A stretch of DNA of 64,000 nt from Streptomyces malaysiensis subsp. samsunensis (GTDB taxonomy: Bacteria; Actinomycetota; Actinomycetes; Streptomycetales; Streptomycetaceae). The stretch spans positions 124,001-188,000 of the forward strand of contig NZ_JANIIC010000009.1 of NCBI RefSeq assembly GCF_024519315.1, given 5' to 3'. The notes under the pieces were generated by a model that was not told the DNA's origin, made no database searches, and saw only the letters and a list, made by a program, of their open reading frames with translations. Of this stretch, positions 44,447 to 53,234 are shown in pieces; position 1 is the first letter of the stretch, and each line of letters starts with the position of its first letter. The translations under genes and the position numbers were made by a program.

Positions 44447-44973
44447 CAGATTCCCGTGTGCTCTACCTGATCGCCTGCGCTGCTCCGCCTGCCCAACGCA
44501 TCAGAACCGGTATCGAGAAGGCGCAGGCAACCGGGTGGGATGTGTGCCTGGTACTCACCCCGTCGGCCGCTCGGTGGCTTGATGAGGAACTGCTGGAATT
44601 GGCCGAACTGACCGGGCACCCGGTGCGCACGGCGTACAAACTGCCGCAGCAGGCGGACGTATTCCCGTCGCCTGATGCTCTTCTCGTGGCCCCGGCCACC
44701 TTCAATACGATTAACAAATGGGCGCAAGGCATTGCTGACACGCTCGCGCTAGGACTCGTCACGGAAGCCATCGGGCTGCAACTTCCAGTGGTCGCCCTGC
44801 CGTATCTCAACCAGGCACAGGCAGGACATCCGGCGCTGGGACGCAGCGTTGATCTCCTACGGGCCAATGGCGTGACCGTTCTTCTCGGGGGAGACGGATT
44901 CATTCCGCACATCCCCAAGCACGGCAACGTAGACGCCTACCCGTGGGATGCGGCCTTGGCCGCCCTGTCATAA
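44443..44973 (+). CDS. Flavoprotein (HFCD/PPC-decarboxylase-like)
   Basis: 176 residues. It starts MTDSRVLYLIACAAPPAQRIRTGIEKAQ; the FMN/catalytic elements of the homo-oligomeric flavin-containing Cys decarboxylases are ALLVAPATFNTINKWAQGIAD and the PYLN/ALPYLNQAQAGHPAL loop. The ATG overlaps the TPR gene stop by 4 nt. Such pairs of an XRE-TPR regulator and a flavoprotein recur in Streptomyces genomes; their job is unknown to me. It may modify a peptide or bind FMN in signalling. Confidence 0.85.
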   Translation: MTDSRVLYLIACAAPPAQRIRTGIEKAQATGWDVCLVLTPSAARWLDEELLELAELTGHPVRTAYKLPQQADVFPSPDALLVAPATFNTINKWAQGIADTLALGLVTEAIGLQLPVVALPYLNQAQAGHPALGRSVDLLRANGVTVLLGGDGFIPHIPKHGNVDAYPWDAALAALS

Positions 44974-44994
44974 GTCCGGTCTGGGTGCTCACGA

Positions 44995-45032
44995 CTGACG
45001 GCCCCGGGGCCCGCTCGGCGCCGTGCCGTCAG
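44995..45032. terminator. Hairpin between the flavoprotein and ssuD
   Basis: CTGACGG at 44995-45001 pairs with CCGTCAG at 45026-45032, with an inner GGCCCCGGGGCC palindrome. Lies between convergent stops. Confidence 0.45.
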
Positions 45033-45068
45033 GAGCTGCCCGAGGCCGTGGCCCTCAGGAGCTGCCCG
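45029..45068. repeat. 14-nt perfect repeat over the ssuD stop codon
   Basis: TCAGGAGCTGCCCG at 45029-45042 and again at 45055-45068; the second contains the ssuD TGA (reverse strand). Period 26 nt. Confidence 0.7.
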
Positions 45069-46215
45069 TCGCCGCGAACGGGACCTGGGCGGTGGGCTGT
45101 TCGGGAGCGGCGGAGTGGAAGGGGTGGGACCACAGGCCCTGCGAGCGCAGCAGGGGCAGGACGCCCTCGCCGAACCAGTACGCCTCCTCCAGATGCGGAT
45201 AGCCGGACAGGATGAACTCGTCGATGCCGAGGCGGTGGTATTCGGCGATCCGCTCGGCGACCTCGGCGTGGCTGCCCACCAGGGCGGTGCCCGCGCCGCC
45301 GCGGACCAGGCCGATACCGGCCCAGAGGTTGGGGTGGATCTCGAGGTTGTCCAGGCTGCCGCCGTGCAGGGCGAGCATCCGCTGCTGGCCCTCGGATTCG
45401 CTGCGGCCGAGGCCGGTCTGGATGGAGCGCACGGTCTCCGGGTCGAAGCCGTCGAGCAGCCGGCGGGCCTCGGCCCAAGCCTCGTCGGCGGTGTCGCGGG
45501 TGATGACGTGCAGCCGGATGCCGAAGCGGAGCGTACGGCCCCGCTCGGCGGCCAGGGAGCGGATCCAGGCGATCTTCCGGGCGACCTGGGCGGGGGGTTC
45601 GCCCCAGGTGAGATAGACATCGGCGTGGCGGGCGGCGACCTGTCCAGCGGCGGGGGAGGAGCCGCCGAAGTAGACGTCGGGGACCGGGTCGGGGAGCCGG
45701 GCCAGCTTGGCGTCCTCGACCCGGAGGTGCTCGCCGTCGAGATCCACGGTCTTGCCGTCCCACAGGTCGCGGACGATGCCCAGGAACTCGCCGGTGCGGG
45801 CGTAGCGGGCGTCCTTGTCCAGGAAGTCGCCGTAGGCGCGCTGCTCATGGCTCTCCCCGCCGGTGACCACGTTGAGCATCAGCCGTCCGCCGGTCTGCCG
45901 CTGGTAGGTGGAGGCCATCTGGGCGCCGAGGGTGGGCGAGAGGAAGCCGGGGCGGAAGGCGACCAGGAACTTCAGCCGTTCGGTGTGCCGGCTGACCATC
46001 GCGGTGGTCAGCCAGGCGTCCTCGCACCAGGCGCCGGTCGGGGTGAGCGCGCCCACGAAGCCGAGCTGTTCGGCGGCGCGGGCGATCTGGCTGAGATAGC
46101 CGACGGACGGCGGGCGGTCACCTCCGGCCGAGGTCACGGGTGTGCCATGGCCACCGCCGACGACATGGCGGCTGTCGCCGTTGGTGGGCAGGAACCAGTG
46201 GAAGGTGAGGGACAT
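45055..46215 (-). CDS. ssuD: FMNH2-dependent alkanesulfonate monooxygenase
   Basis: 386 residues, bacterial luciferase-like TIM barrel that cleaves alkanesulfonates to aldehyde and sulfite. It follows SsuD closely: LTFHWFLPTNGDSRH, GYLSQIARAAEQLGFVGALTPTGAWCEDAWL, LKFLVAFRPGFLSPTLGAQMA, VYFGGSSPAAGQVAARHADVYLTWGEPP, FGIRLHVITRDT and LSGYPHLEEAYWFGE. It is last in an operon with sfnB and ssuE, 29 nt behind sfnB. The FMNH2 comes from SsuE. The ABC importer ssuABC is not in the window, so uptake must be encoded elsewhere. Confidence 0.94.
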   Translation of the reverse strand: MSLTFHWFLPTNGDSRHVVGGGHGTPVTSAGGDRPPSVGYLSQIARAAEQLGFVGALTPTGAWCEDAWLTTAMVSRHTERLKFLVAFRPGFLSPTLGAQMASTYQRQTGGRLMLNVVTGGESHEQRAYGDFLDKDARYARTGEFLGIVRDLWDGKTVDLDGEHLRVEDAKLARLPDPVPDVYFGGSSPAAGQVAARHADVYLTWGEPPAQVARKIAWIRSLAAERGRTLRFGIRLHVITRDTADEAWAEARRLLDGFDPETVRSIQTGLGRSESEGQQRMLALHGGSLDNLEIHPNLWAGIGLVRGGAGTALVGSHAEVAERIAEYHRLGIDEFILSGYPHLEEAYWFGEGVLPLLRSQGLWSHPFHSAAPEQPTAQVPFAATGSS

Positions 46216-46244
46216 GGTGTGACTCCGTTCAGCGGGAGCGGGGG

Positions 46245-47444
46245 CTACAGGAGGCCGTGGCGGGGTGGTTTCGTGCCGTTCAGCACATAGCGGCCGATGT
46301 GCTGGACCTTCCAGCGGGCCGGGTCGTGCAGAGTGTGCGTACGGGCGTCCCGCCAGTGGCGGTGCAGGCCCAGGGAGTCCAGGGCCGAGCGGGTGCCGGA
46401 GACCTCGAAGAGCGAACTGCCCGTCTCCACGGCCGCGTTCGCCGCCGCCACCTTCGCCGCGGCCACCGCGATCGACGCCTCGGCGGCGGTGTCGTCGTCG
46501 AGTTGGTCGCGGGCGGTGTCCACGGACCGGGCGGCGGCGGACAGCAGCGCCTCGGCACCGCGGACCTGGAGGGCCAGTTCGCCGAAGCGCTGGATCAGCA
46601 GCGGATCCTCGGCGGCGGTCTCGAAGCCGCTCTCGAACCAGGGGCGGCTCTTGGTGCGGACGAAGGCCACCGCCTCCGCCAGTGCCCCCGAGGCGATCCC
46701 CGCGTCGATGGCCGCGTGCAGCAGCTGCGCGATGGCGCCGTGCAGTTGGGGACCGCGAAAGGTGAGGTGGTGCGGTACGACCCGGTCGGCCGGTACGGGC
46801 ACGGCGTCCAGCCTTACGGTGCCGCTCGCGGTCGTCCGCTGGCCCATGCCGTCCCAGTCGTCCTCGACGGTCAGACCGGGCGCGTGCCGTGGCACGTAGG
46901 CCACATGGAGATCGTCGTTCTCCGCACGGGCCAGCACCGGGATCCAGTCGGCGAACAGCGCACCGGTGGAGTAGTGCTTGACACCGGTCAGGGTGTACGA
47001 GCCGGCGGCGGCCGGGGTCAGGCGGGTGCGGATGTCCTGGATGTGTTTGGTGCCCGCCTCCGACTGGGCGTTGCCGAACTGCTTTCCCGCCAGCACCTCG
47101 CCGAAGAAGAACGCCTGCTGAGCCTGTGTGCCCTGACGGCGCAGCACATTGATGTAGACGAAGTGGCTCTGCGGGATCTGGGCGAGGCTGGCGTCGGCGG
47201 CGGCGAGCAGCCGGAACACCTCGGCGAGGGTCGCCGCGGACACATCCGCCCCGCCGTACCCGGCCGGAACGGTGATCGCCAGCAGCCCGGACGCGGACAG
47301 CCGGTCCAGCTCGGCACGCGGCAGCCTGCGCCGCGCATCGCGCTCGGCCGCGCCGGTACGGAACTCCTCGGCCAGCGCCGCGGCCACCTTCAGCGCCTCG
47401 GTGTCATCGGCGATGACATGCGCGGGTCCGGGCGGGGACGACAC
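46245..47444 (-). CDS. sfnB: SfnB-type sulfur-acquisition oxidoreductase (acyl-CoA dehydrogenase fold)
   Basis: 399 residues with the acyl-CoA dehydrogenase fold: LLAITVPAGYGGADVSAATLAEVFRLLA, IPQSHFVYINVLRRQGT, KHYSTGALFADWIPVLAR and SSLFEVSGTRSALDSLGLHRHWRDARTHTLHDP. This matches the SfnB/DszC-like flavin monooxygenases of sulfur starvation operons rather than fatty acid enzymes. GTG 47444 lies 2 nt after the ssuE stop, so they are coupled. It probably uses FMNH2 from SsuE on a sulfone or thiophene-like compound. The precise substrate is not known. Confidence 0.88.
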   Translation of the reverse strand: MSSPPGPAHVIADDTEALKVAAALAEEFRTGAAERDARRRLPRAELDRLSASGLLAITVPAGYGGADVSAATLAEVFRLLAAADASLAQIPQSHFVYINVLRRQGTQAQQAFFFGEVLAGKQFGNAQSEAGTKHIQDIRTRLTPAAAGSYTLTGVKHYSTGALFADWIPVLARAENDDLHVAYVPRHAPGLTVEDDWDGMGQRTTASGTVRLDAVPVPADRVVPHHLTFRGPQLHGAIAQLLHAAIDAGIASGALAEAVAFVRTKSRPWFESGFETAAEDPLLIQRFGELALQVRGAEALLSAAARSVDTARDQLDDDTAAEASIAVAAAKVAAANAAVETGSSLFEVSGTRSALDSLGLHRHWRDARTHTLHDPARWKVQHIGRYVLNGTKPPRHGLL

Positions 47445-47446
47445 GG

Positions 47447-48001
47447 TCAGCTCGCCGCGGCCAGCACGGTGGGGTGGCCGAGCGCCGCCGAGAACTGGTC
47501 GACGACCTGCTCAAGCGCCTCGGCGGCCCCGGCCGCCACGCTCACCCCGCCGTCCGGCTCCACCGTGATGTCCTTGTCCAGGGTGAACCAGCCCTGGACG
47601 ATATGGGCCGCGCCCATGGAGGACAGCACCGGCCGCAGCGCGTAGTCGATGGCCAGGACATGGGCGGTGGTGCCACCGGTGGCCAGCGGCAGCACCGTCT
47701 TGCCCGCGAGAGCGTACTGCGGCAGCAGATCCAGCAGGGACTTCAGCAGCCCGGAGTAGGCGGCCTTGTAGACCGGCGTCCCCACGACGAGCCCGTCCGC
47801 CTGCTCGACCAGCGCCTTGGCCCGGACGATCGCCGGATGCGAGAAGTCCGCGCCGAGCAGCGCGGCGGGCGGAAGGGTACGCACGTCGAGCGGGACCACC
47901 TGATGGCCCTGGGCGGTCAGCCGGGCGTCCAGATGGCGCAGCAGCCGGGCGGTGCGGGAAGTGGCGGAGGGTGAGCCGGAGAGGGACAGAACGGTGGCCA
48001 T
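47447..48001 (-). CDS. ssuE: NADPH-dependent FMN reductase
   Basis: 184 residues, flavodoxin-like fold. MATVLSLSGSPSATSRTARLLRHL is the FMN-phosphate loop; LVVGTPVYKAAYSGLLKSLLDLLP and GKTVLPLATGGTTAHVLAIDYALRPVL match SsuE/MsuE. It makes FMNH2 for SsuD and SfnB. ATG 48001. It is first in the operon after a 338-nt leader region that contains the cysteine-rich leader peptide and hairpin, so it is probably attenuated by cysteine. Confidence 0.93.
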   Translation of the reverse strand: MATVLSLSGSPSATSRTARLLRHLDARLTAQGHQVVPLDVRTLPPAALLGADFSHPAIVRAKALVEQADGLVVGTPVYKAAYSGLLKSLLDLLPQYALAGKTVLPLATGGTTAHVLAIDYALRPVLSSMGAAHIVQGWFTLDKDITVEPDGGVSVAAGAAEALEQVVDQFSAALGHPTVLAAAS

Positions 48002-48324
48002 GAGCAACCCTTCGTGATGCGGTCGGGGCGGGATCGGGAGCCGGTGGGAAGGGCGGAGATCAGGACGGCGCGAAGCCGTTGTGCCCGGCGAGCGGGGCCA
48101 GGCCGGGAACTCCCGTTGGAGCGAATACGGGCATGGGGAGTCGGCGCCCCGGCGTCGAAGGGAATTCATCGCGGACGGGGCGAGGAAAGACCGGGAGCGC
48201 GAAAGGGCGCGAAAGGCGGGGAGCGCGGCCGCATTTCCTCGGGGGAGGGCGGCGGCTAAAAGCCTTTCCCGATCATGAGAGGCCGTGGAGAGCGAAGCGG
48301 AGGCGATCCCTCAGGGCTCGCTCG

Positions 48325-48340
48325 GACCCGGCGGCGGGTC
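48325..48340 (-). promoter_or_regulatory. Hairpin overlapping the leader-peptide stop
   Basis: GACCCG-N4-CGGGTC, a 6-bp stem that starts within the leader stop codon region. A ribosome stalled on the Cys codons or the stop would change whether it forms, consistent with cysteine attenuation. Confidence 0.45.
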
Positions 48341-48419
48341 AAGCAGGACAGCAACAGAACGCGCTGGAAACACGCGCGAGGTCGACGTGGCGTCGCCGCG
48401 TGAGGTCCTGTCGCTTCAT
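48339..48419 (-). CDS. Cysteine-rich leader peptide of the ssuE-sfnB-ssuD operon
   Basis: 26 residues, beginning MKRQDLTRRRHVDLARVSSAF and ending CCCPA. The RRHVDLARVSSxxC pattern with clustered Cys codons is the hallmark of the actinobacterial putative leader peptides upstream of sulfur-assimilation and sulfonate genes. Mycobacterial equivalents act as cysteine-responsive uORFs: with little Cys-tRNA the ribosome stalls at the Cys run and frees downstream translation. Here three consecutive Cys codons come just before the stop, 338 nt upstream of ssuE, and a hairpin overlaps the stop. ATG 48417-48419 has GGATCGGTG just ahead. Confidence 0.8.
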   Translation of the reverse strand: MKRQDLTRRRHVDLARVSSAFCCCPA

Positions 48420-48616
48420 GTCACCGATCCAACCAGGGGGAAGTCCTGCCGGTCAAGAAGGCCCGGGGTCCATTCCATATCCCGGACGCGGGGGCCGGGC
48501 CGCGGAATTCCACGGTGCCCGCTTCGAGATTACCCGGGACACGGCCCGGGGAGTGAGTCGGTATTCATGAGACCGTGATAGGGAACCCCTTGAAGCGGGC
48601 CCACCGGACGGGCATC

Positions 48617-49537
48617 GTGCGGGGTGTGCGAATTGAGCAGCTTGAATACATCGCCGCGGTCACCCGCCTCGGCTCGCTCCGCCGCGCCGCCGAGGAACTG
48701 CATCTGTCCCAGCCGGCGCTCAGCGAGACCGTGCGCAACCTGGAACGCGAACTCGGCGTGGATCTGCTGGAGCGCAAGCGCTCCGGCGCGACGATCAGCG
48801 CGGAGGGACGGGAGCTGCTGCCGCATATCGTCAGCGTCATCGAGGCGGTCGACCGGCTGCGCGGCGCCGCCGGTGACCAGCACCGGGTCAGCCGGATGAT
48901 CCGGCTGGGCACGGTCAACACCGCGACGGTCCCGCTGCTGATCCCGGCCGTCCGGGAGTTCCGCGCGACCCATCCGGTGACCCAGGTCGAGGTGGTGGGC
49001 GCGCAGCAGACCGAGATCCGCCGGGCGCTGCTGGAGGGGAGTTTCGACCTGGGCCTGGTCAACTACCTCCGGGGGGACGACGTTCCGCCCGACCTGGAGA
49101 CCACCGAGCTGCTGCGCGGCCGTCCGGTGGTCTGTCTGCGCCCGGACAGCCCGCTGGCCGCCCGGCCGACGGTGAGCGCGGCGGATCTGCTGGACGGGCG
49201 GGAGCCGCTGATCGTGATGCGCTCCGGCTATCTCATGCACCGCTTCATCCACCGGCTGTTGGCCGGGCGCGCCCCGTCCTTCTCGTACTCCACCGACGGG
49301 GCCGAGATGGGCAAGCTGATGGTGGCGGAGGGGCTCGGGGTCACCGTGCTCCCCGACTTCAGCGTCATCGGCGACCCGCTGGAGCGCGGCGGCGCGATCA
49401 CTCACCGGCCGCTCGCGGACGGCGAGGCCACCGATGTGCTGCTGGTGATCCAGCGCCGCCGCTCGGGCTCCGTCCCGCGCGCCGTACGCGATCTGCATGA
49501 ACTCTTCGTACGGCGTGCGGGCCCCCGGTACGCCTGA
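48617..49537 (+). CDS. LysR-family regulator of the sulfonate operon
   Basis: 306 residues from GTG 48617 (a GTG at 48626 is also possible). Helix-turn-helix: RIEQLEYIAAVTRLGSLRRAAEELHLSQPALSETVRNLERELG. Effector domain from MIRLGTVNTATVPLLIP. It is divergent from ssuE, and CysB/Cbl-like LysR proteins commonly activate sulfonate genes, so this one is the probable operon regulator; it may act together with the leader peptide. Confidence 0.88.
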   Translation: MRGVRIEQLEYIAAVTRLGSLRRAAEELHLSQPALSETVRNLERELGVDLLERKRSGATISAEGRELLPHIVSVIEAVDRLRGAAGDQHRVSRMIRLGTVNTATVPLLIPAVREFRATHPVTQVEVVGAQQTEIRRALLEGSFDLGLVNYLRGDDVPPDLETTELLRGRPVVCLRPDSPLAARPTVSAADLLDGREPLIVMRSGYLMHRFIHRLLAGRAPSFSYSTDGAEMGKLMVAEGLGVTVLPDFSVIGDPLERGGAITHRPLADGEATDVLLVIQRRRSGSVPRAVRDLHELFVRRAGPRYA

Positions 49538-49561
49538 GCGCTCCGCTGAGAACTCCCTGGG

Positions 49562-50527
49562 CTAGAGCTCCCTGAGCGCGGGCAGCAGCTGCTTCTCGGC
49601 CCAGTCCAGGAACGGCCGCTGATGGTCGCCGCCGATCTGGACGAGGGCGACGTCCGTGAAGCCCGCGTCGACGAAGGGCCGGATCAGCTCGGTGAACTCC
49701 TCGACGTCATCGCCGCACGGAATGGACGCGGCCACGTCCTCGGGCCGGACGAACTGGGTGGAGCCCGCGAAGGAGGCGGGCCCCGGCAGCTCCGAGTTGA
49801 CCTTCCAGCCGCTCCCGAACCAGCGGAACTGGTCATGGGCGCGGGCGATCGCCGCGTCCCGGTCCGGGTCGTAGGAGACCGGGATCTGGCCGATCCTGGG
49901 CTTCCCGGCGCCGCCGTCGCGCTCGAAGTCCGCCACCAGCTCGGACTTGGGCTCCGTCGCGATCAGCATGTCGGCCAGCCGCCCGGCCAGCCCGCAGGAC
50001 CGCGGCCCGGAGACGGCCACCCCGATGGGCGGCGGCGGGTCCGGCAGATCCCACAGCTTCGCCGAGTCGACGTCGTAGTGGGTGCCGCGGTGGGTGAGAT
50101 AGCCGCCGTCGAACAGCGCCCGGATGATCTCGATCGCCTCTTCCAGCATCTCGTGCCGCACATCGGCCGACGGCCAGCCCTGCCCGACCACATGCTCGTT
50201 GAGGTTCTCCCCGGCCCCGAGCCCCAGCCGGAACCGTCCCTCGGACAGCAGCTGGAGCGTCGCCGCCTTCTGCGCCACCACCGCCGGGTGATAGCGCACG
50301 GTGGGGCAGGTGACATACGTGGTCAGCGGGATCGAGGAGGTGGCCTGCGCGGCGGCGCCCAGCACGCTCCAGGCGTACGGGGCGTGCCCCTGGGAGTCCA
50401 GCCAGGGGAAGTAGTGGTCGGAGGTCACCGAGAAGTCGAACCCGATCTGCTCGGCCCGGACCACGTCATCGACGAGCTGACGTGGACCGGCCTGCTCGGT
50501 CATCATCGTGTATCCCCATCGAACCAT
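49562..50527 (-). CDS. LLM-class F420-dependent oxidoreductase
   Basis: 321 residues, TIM barrel of the luciferase-like family. VRWGYTMMTEQAGPRQLVDDVVRAEQIGFDFSVTSDHYFPWL and LGLGAGENLNEHVVGQGWP match the F420-dependent glucose-6-phosphate dehydrogenase-like subgroup (TIGR03557). ATG 50527 is the family start. It stands alone between a convergent LysR and the GMC pseudogene. Substrate cannot be given; F420 use is from family only. Confidence 0.88.
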   Translation of the reverse strand: MVRWGYTMMTEQAGPRQLVDDVVRAEQIGFDFSVTSDHYFPWLDSQGHAPYAWSVLGAAAQATSSIPLTTYVTCPTVRYHPAVVAQKAATLQLLSEGRFRLGLGAGENLNEHVVGQGWPSADVRHEMLEEAIEIIRALFDGGYLTHRGTHYDVDSAKLWDLPDPPPPIGVAVSGPRSCGLAGRLADMLIATEPKSELVADFERDGGAGKPRIGQIPVSYDPDRDAAIARAHDQFRWFGSGWKVNSELPGPASFAGSTQFVRPEDVAASIPCGDDVEEFTELIRPFVDAGFTDVALVQIGGDHQRPFLDWAEKQLLPALREL

Positions 50528-50660
50528 GGCTCCCGAGTACCGCTCCCCGCGCCGTCCAAACGGCACGAACGGCTGGTCACCGTGGGTCGTGGCGGCTCAC
50601 ATGCGGTAGACGCGGCACGTTGGTCACTCCCCTTGGTGCTCTGCTTGGTGCTCCGTTCCG

Positions 50661-50703
50661 CTTGATCAGGTCCGCTTGATCAGGTCCGCCTGATCAGGTC
50701 CGC
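50661..50703. repeat. Three-copy 14-15-nt tandem repeat over the GMC stop codon
   Basis: CTTGATCAGGTCCG twice, then CTGATCAGGTCCG. The repeats contain the GMC TGA (reverse strand) and its last codons. Confidence 0.75.
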
Positions 50704-51656
50704 GCACTTCTCGCCGATCATCATCGTCGTGACGCACGGATCGACGGCGATGAGGTACGGCATCGCCGAGCCGTCCGCGACCCGCAGCCCCGTCACGCCC
50801 TTGACCCTCAGCCGCGGATCGAGCGGGGCGTCCGGGTCGTCGGGCGCGCCCATCCGCACGGTGCACGCCGGGTGGTAGGCGGTGTTGTGGGTCTGGCGGA
50901 CGTAGGCGGCCAGTTCGGCGGTGCCGTGCACATCGGGCCCGGGGGCCAGTTCGGCGCCCGCCCACATGGCCAGCGCGGGCCGGGCGGCGATCTTGCGGGC
51001 GAGCAGCAGACCGCGGGTCATGATGTCCATGTCGTACGGGTCGGTGAAGTAGCGGGGGTCCACATGCGGCTTGTCGCGGAAGTCGCGGCTGGCCAGCCGG
51101 ACGGTGCCCCGGGAGCGGGCGCGGGTGACGTTCGGGGTGAGGCAGAAGGCGGGGTGATCGGGATGCCCGCCTCCACGCAGGCCGCCAGCACCGCCCGGCC
51201 GCACGGGTCCTCGGGCGGCACGGTGCGGATGCGGACCGGGCCGCCGCGGCCGTGGTGGTCGCCGGGCGCGTCGTTGTCCTCCAGGCGCCTGAAGAGCGGG
51301 AAGCAGTCGGCGGCCGACCAGCCGTCCAGGCCGTTGGCGGCCCATTCGTCGAGGTCCTCGGCGGGGGCCCAGAAGGCGATGCAGGAGTTGTGCGAGGAGC
51401 AGCCGCCGAGCACCTTGGCGCGGGCGTGGCGCAGAAAGCTGTTGCCCTTCTGCTGCGGCCGCACCGGGTAGTCCCAGTCGTAGCCGGAGCCCAGCAGCCC
51501 CATCCGGCGGTTCAGCCGCAGGATGTCGTCGTCCCCGCGGTCCGACGGGCCCGCCTCCAGCAGGCATACGCTCACCGAGGGGTCCTCGGACAGCCGGGCG
51601 GCGACCACCGATCCGGCCGTGCCACCGCCGACCACCACGTAGTCGAACTGGTCCAC
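50680..51656 (-). pseudogene. GMC oxidoreductase (choline dehydrogenase-like), centre deleted
   Basis: ATG 51656 starts MDQFDYVVVGGGTAGSVVAARLSEDP, the FAD-binding loop of GMC enzymes, and reads on through LGGCSSHNSCIAFWAP to AACVEAGIPIT. It then joins, in another frame, FCLTPNVTRARSRGTVRLASRDF and the intact C-terminal half (NTAYHPACTVRMG with the catalytic His, VADGSAMPYLIAVDPCVTTMMIGEKCADLIRRT). About 190 residues are missing, against 510-550 in intact members. It lies in front of aldehyde dehydrogenase, the classic choline-to-glycine-betaine pair, so the strain should not be able to make the aldehyde here. Confidence 0.85.
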
Positions 51657-51764
51657 GGGCCTCTCCTCACGGGGTGGTGGCGGCCGCGTGTTCGGCGAGC
51701 ACCCCCGTACGGGTCCGCTGGACGAACCAGTGCTCCGGCGGCGGTCCGGCCGGCTCGGTCGCCG

Positions 51765-53234
51765 TCACTCGAACCACCGCTGGGCACGGGGTGCGGTGTT
51801 GCGCCAGATGTGCTTGAGCTCCTGGTACTCGTGCAGCCCGGACGGGCCCAGCTCACGGCCGATACCGGACTGTTTCATCCCGCCCCACTCGGCCTGCGGG
51901 ACATACGGATGGAAGTCGTTGATCCACACCGTGCCGGCCCGCAGCCGGGACGCCACCCGGTGCGCCTTCTCCGCGTCCTGCGTCCACACCGCGCCCGCCA
52001 GCCCGTACATCGTGTCGTTGGCGAGCGCCACCGCCTCGTCCTCGTCCCGGAACCGCTCCACGGTGAGCACCGGGCCGAAGGACTCCTCCTGCACCACGGA
52101 CATGTCCGGGGTGCAGTCGTCCAGGACGGTCGGCAGGTAGTAGTGGCCCTCCCCCAGATCCGGATCGTCGGGCGCGGTCCCGCCGCAGCGCAGCACCGCG
52201 CCCTCGTCGATCCCGGCCGCCACATAGTCGGCGATCTTCTGGCGGTGCTGGGCGGAGATCAGCGGACCGGCGCGGGCGTTCTCGTCGAACGGCCCGCCCA
52301 GCCGGATGTTCCGGGCGCGGTGGACGATCTCGTCCACGAACGCGTCATGCAGCTGCTCCTGCACCAGCAGCCGGGCACCGGCCGAGCAAACCTGCCCGGA
52401 GTGCAGGAAGACGGCCGTGAGCGCGTAGTCCACCGCGGTGTCGAAGTCGCAGTCGGTGAAGACGATATTGGGGTTCTTGCCGCCCAGCTCCAGGGCGAGC
52501 TTCTTCACCGTGGGCGCCACGGCCGCCATGATCCAGCGTCCGGTGACCACCCCGCCGGTGAAGGACACCATGTCCACCCGTTCGTCCGTGACCAGCGGCG
52601 CGCCCGCGGTGGCCCCCGAGCCCAGGATCAGATTGGCGGCGCCGCCCGGCAGCCCGGCCTCCGTCAGCAGCCGCATCAGATGGATCGCGGTGTGCGGGGT
52701 CAGCTCGCTGGGCTTGAGGACGAAGGTGTTCCCGGCGGCCAGCGCGGGCGCCACCTTCCAGGCCGTCTGGAGCAGCGGATAGTTCCACGGCGTGATCAAC
52801 GCGCACACCCCGACCGGCTCGTGCACCACCCTGCTGTCGATCTCCGGGCTGCCCACCTCCACCACACGGCCGGCGTCCGTGGCGGAGACGAGGTTGCCGA
52901 AGTGGCGGAAGCAGTTCGCGATGTCATCGAGGTCGTACTCGCTCTCGACCAGCCGCTTCCCGGTGTCCAGGGACTCGGCGCGGGCGAGCGCCTGCTTCTC
53001 GCGCTCCAGCAGATCGGCCACCCGCAGCAGCAGCCCGCCCCGGTCGGCGGCCGGGGTGCCGGGCCACGATCCGCGGTCGAAGGCGTCCCGGGCGGCCGCC
53101 ACCGCGGCGGCGGCGTCCTTGGGCCCCGCCTCGGCGACCACGGCCACCAGCGAGCCGTCCGCCGGACAGCGGATCTCACGGCTGTGCCCGTCGAGAGCGG
53201 TCGTCCAGTGGCCGCCGATGAACAGCTCCGGCAT
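51765..53234 (-). CDS. betB: Betaine-aldehyde-type aldehyde dehydrogenase
   Basis: 489 residues. PELFIGGHWTTALDG at the start, NAD-site LITPWNYPLLQTAWKVAPALAAGN, ELGGKNPNIVF with the general-base Glu, and GQVCSAGARLLVQEQ with catalytic C283. GGMKQSGIGRELG near the end is common to betaine aldehyde dehydrogenases. ATG 53234. The upstream partner in glycine betaine synthesis, the GMC gene downstream of it, is broken. It may now oxidise an aldehyde from another source. Confidence 0.9.
   Translation of the reverse strand: MPELFIGGHWTTALDGHSREIRCPADGSLVAVVAEAGPKDAAAAVAAARDAFDRGSWPGTPAADRGGLLLRVADLLEREKQALARAESLDTGKRLVESEYDLDDIANCFRHFGNLVSATDAGRVVEVGSPEIDSRVVHEPVGVCALITPWNYPLLQTAWKVAPALAAGNTFVLKPSELTPHTAIHLMRLLTEAGLPGGAANLILGSGATAGAPLVTDERVDMVSFTGGVVTGRWIMAAVAPTVKKLALELGGKNPNIVFTDCDFDTAVDYALTAVFLHSGQVCSAGARLLVQEQLHDAFVDEIVHRARNIRLGGPFDENARAGPLISAQHRQKIADYVAAGIDEGAVLRCGGTAPDDPDLGEGHYYLPTVLDDCTPDMSVVQEESFGPVLTVERFRDEDEAVALANDTMYGLAGAVWTQDAEKAHRVASRLRAGTVWINDFHPYVPQAEWGGMKQSGIGRELGPSGLHEYQELKHIWRNTAPRAQRWFE

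Larger units (their letters stand above)
48002..48616. other. Divergent regulatory region of ssuE and lysR
   Basis: 615 bp. It holds the leader peptide ORF and hairpin described separately. Between the hairpin and ssuE (48002-48324) I see GA-rich DNA with no open frame of note. The lysR-side part (48420-48616) should hold both promoters. No other gene is seen. Confidence 0.6.
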
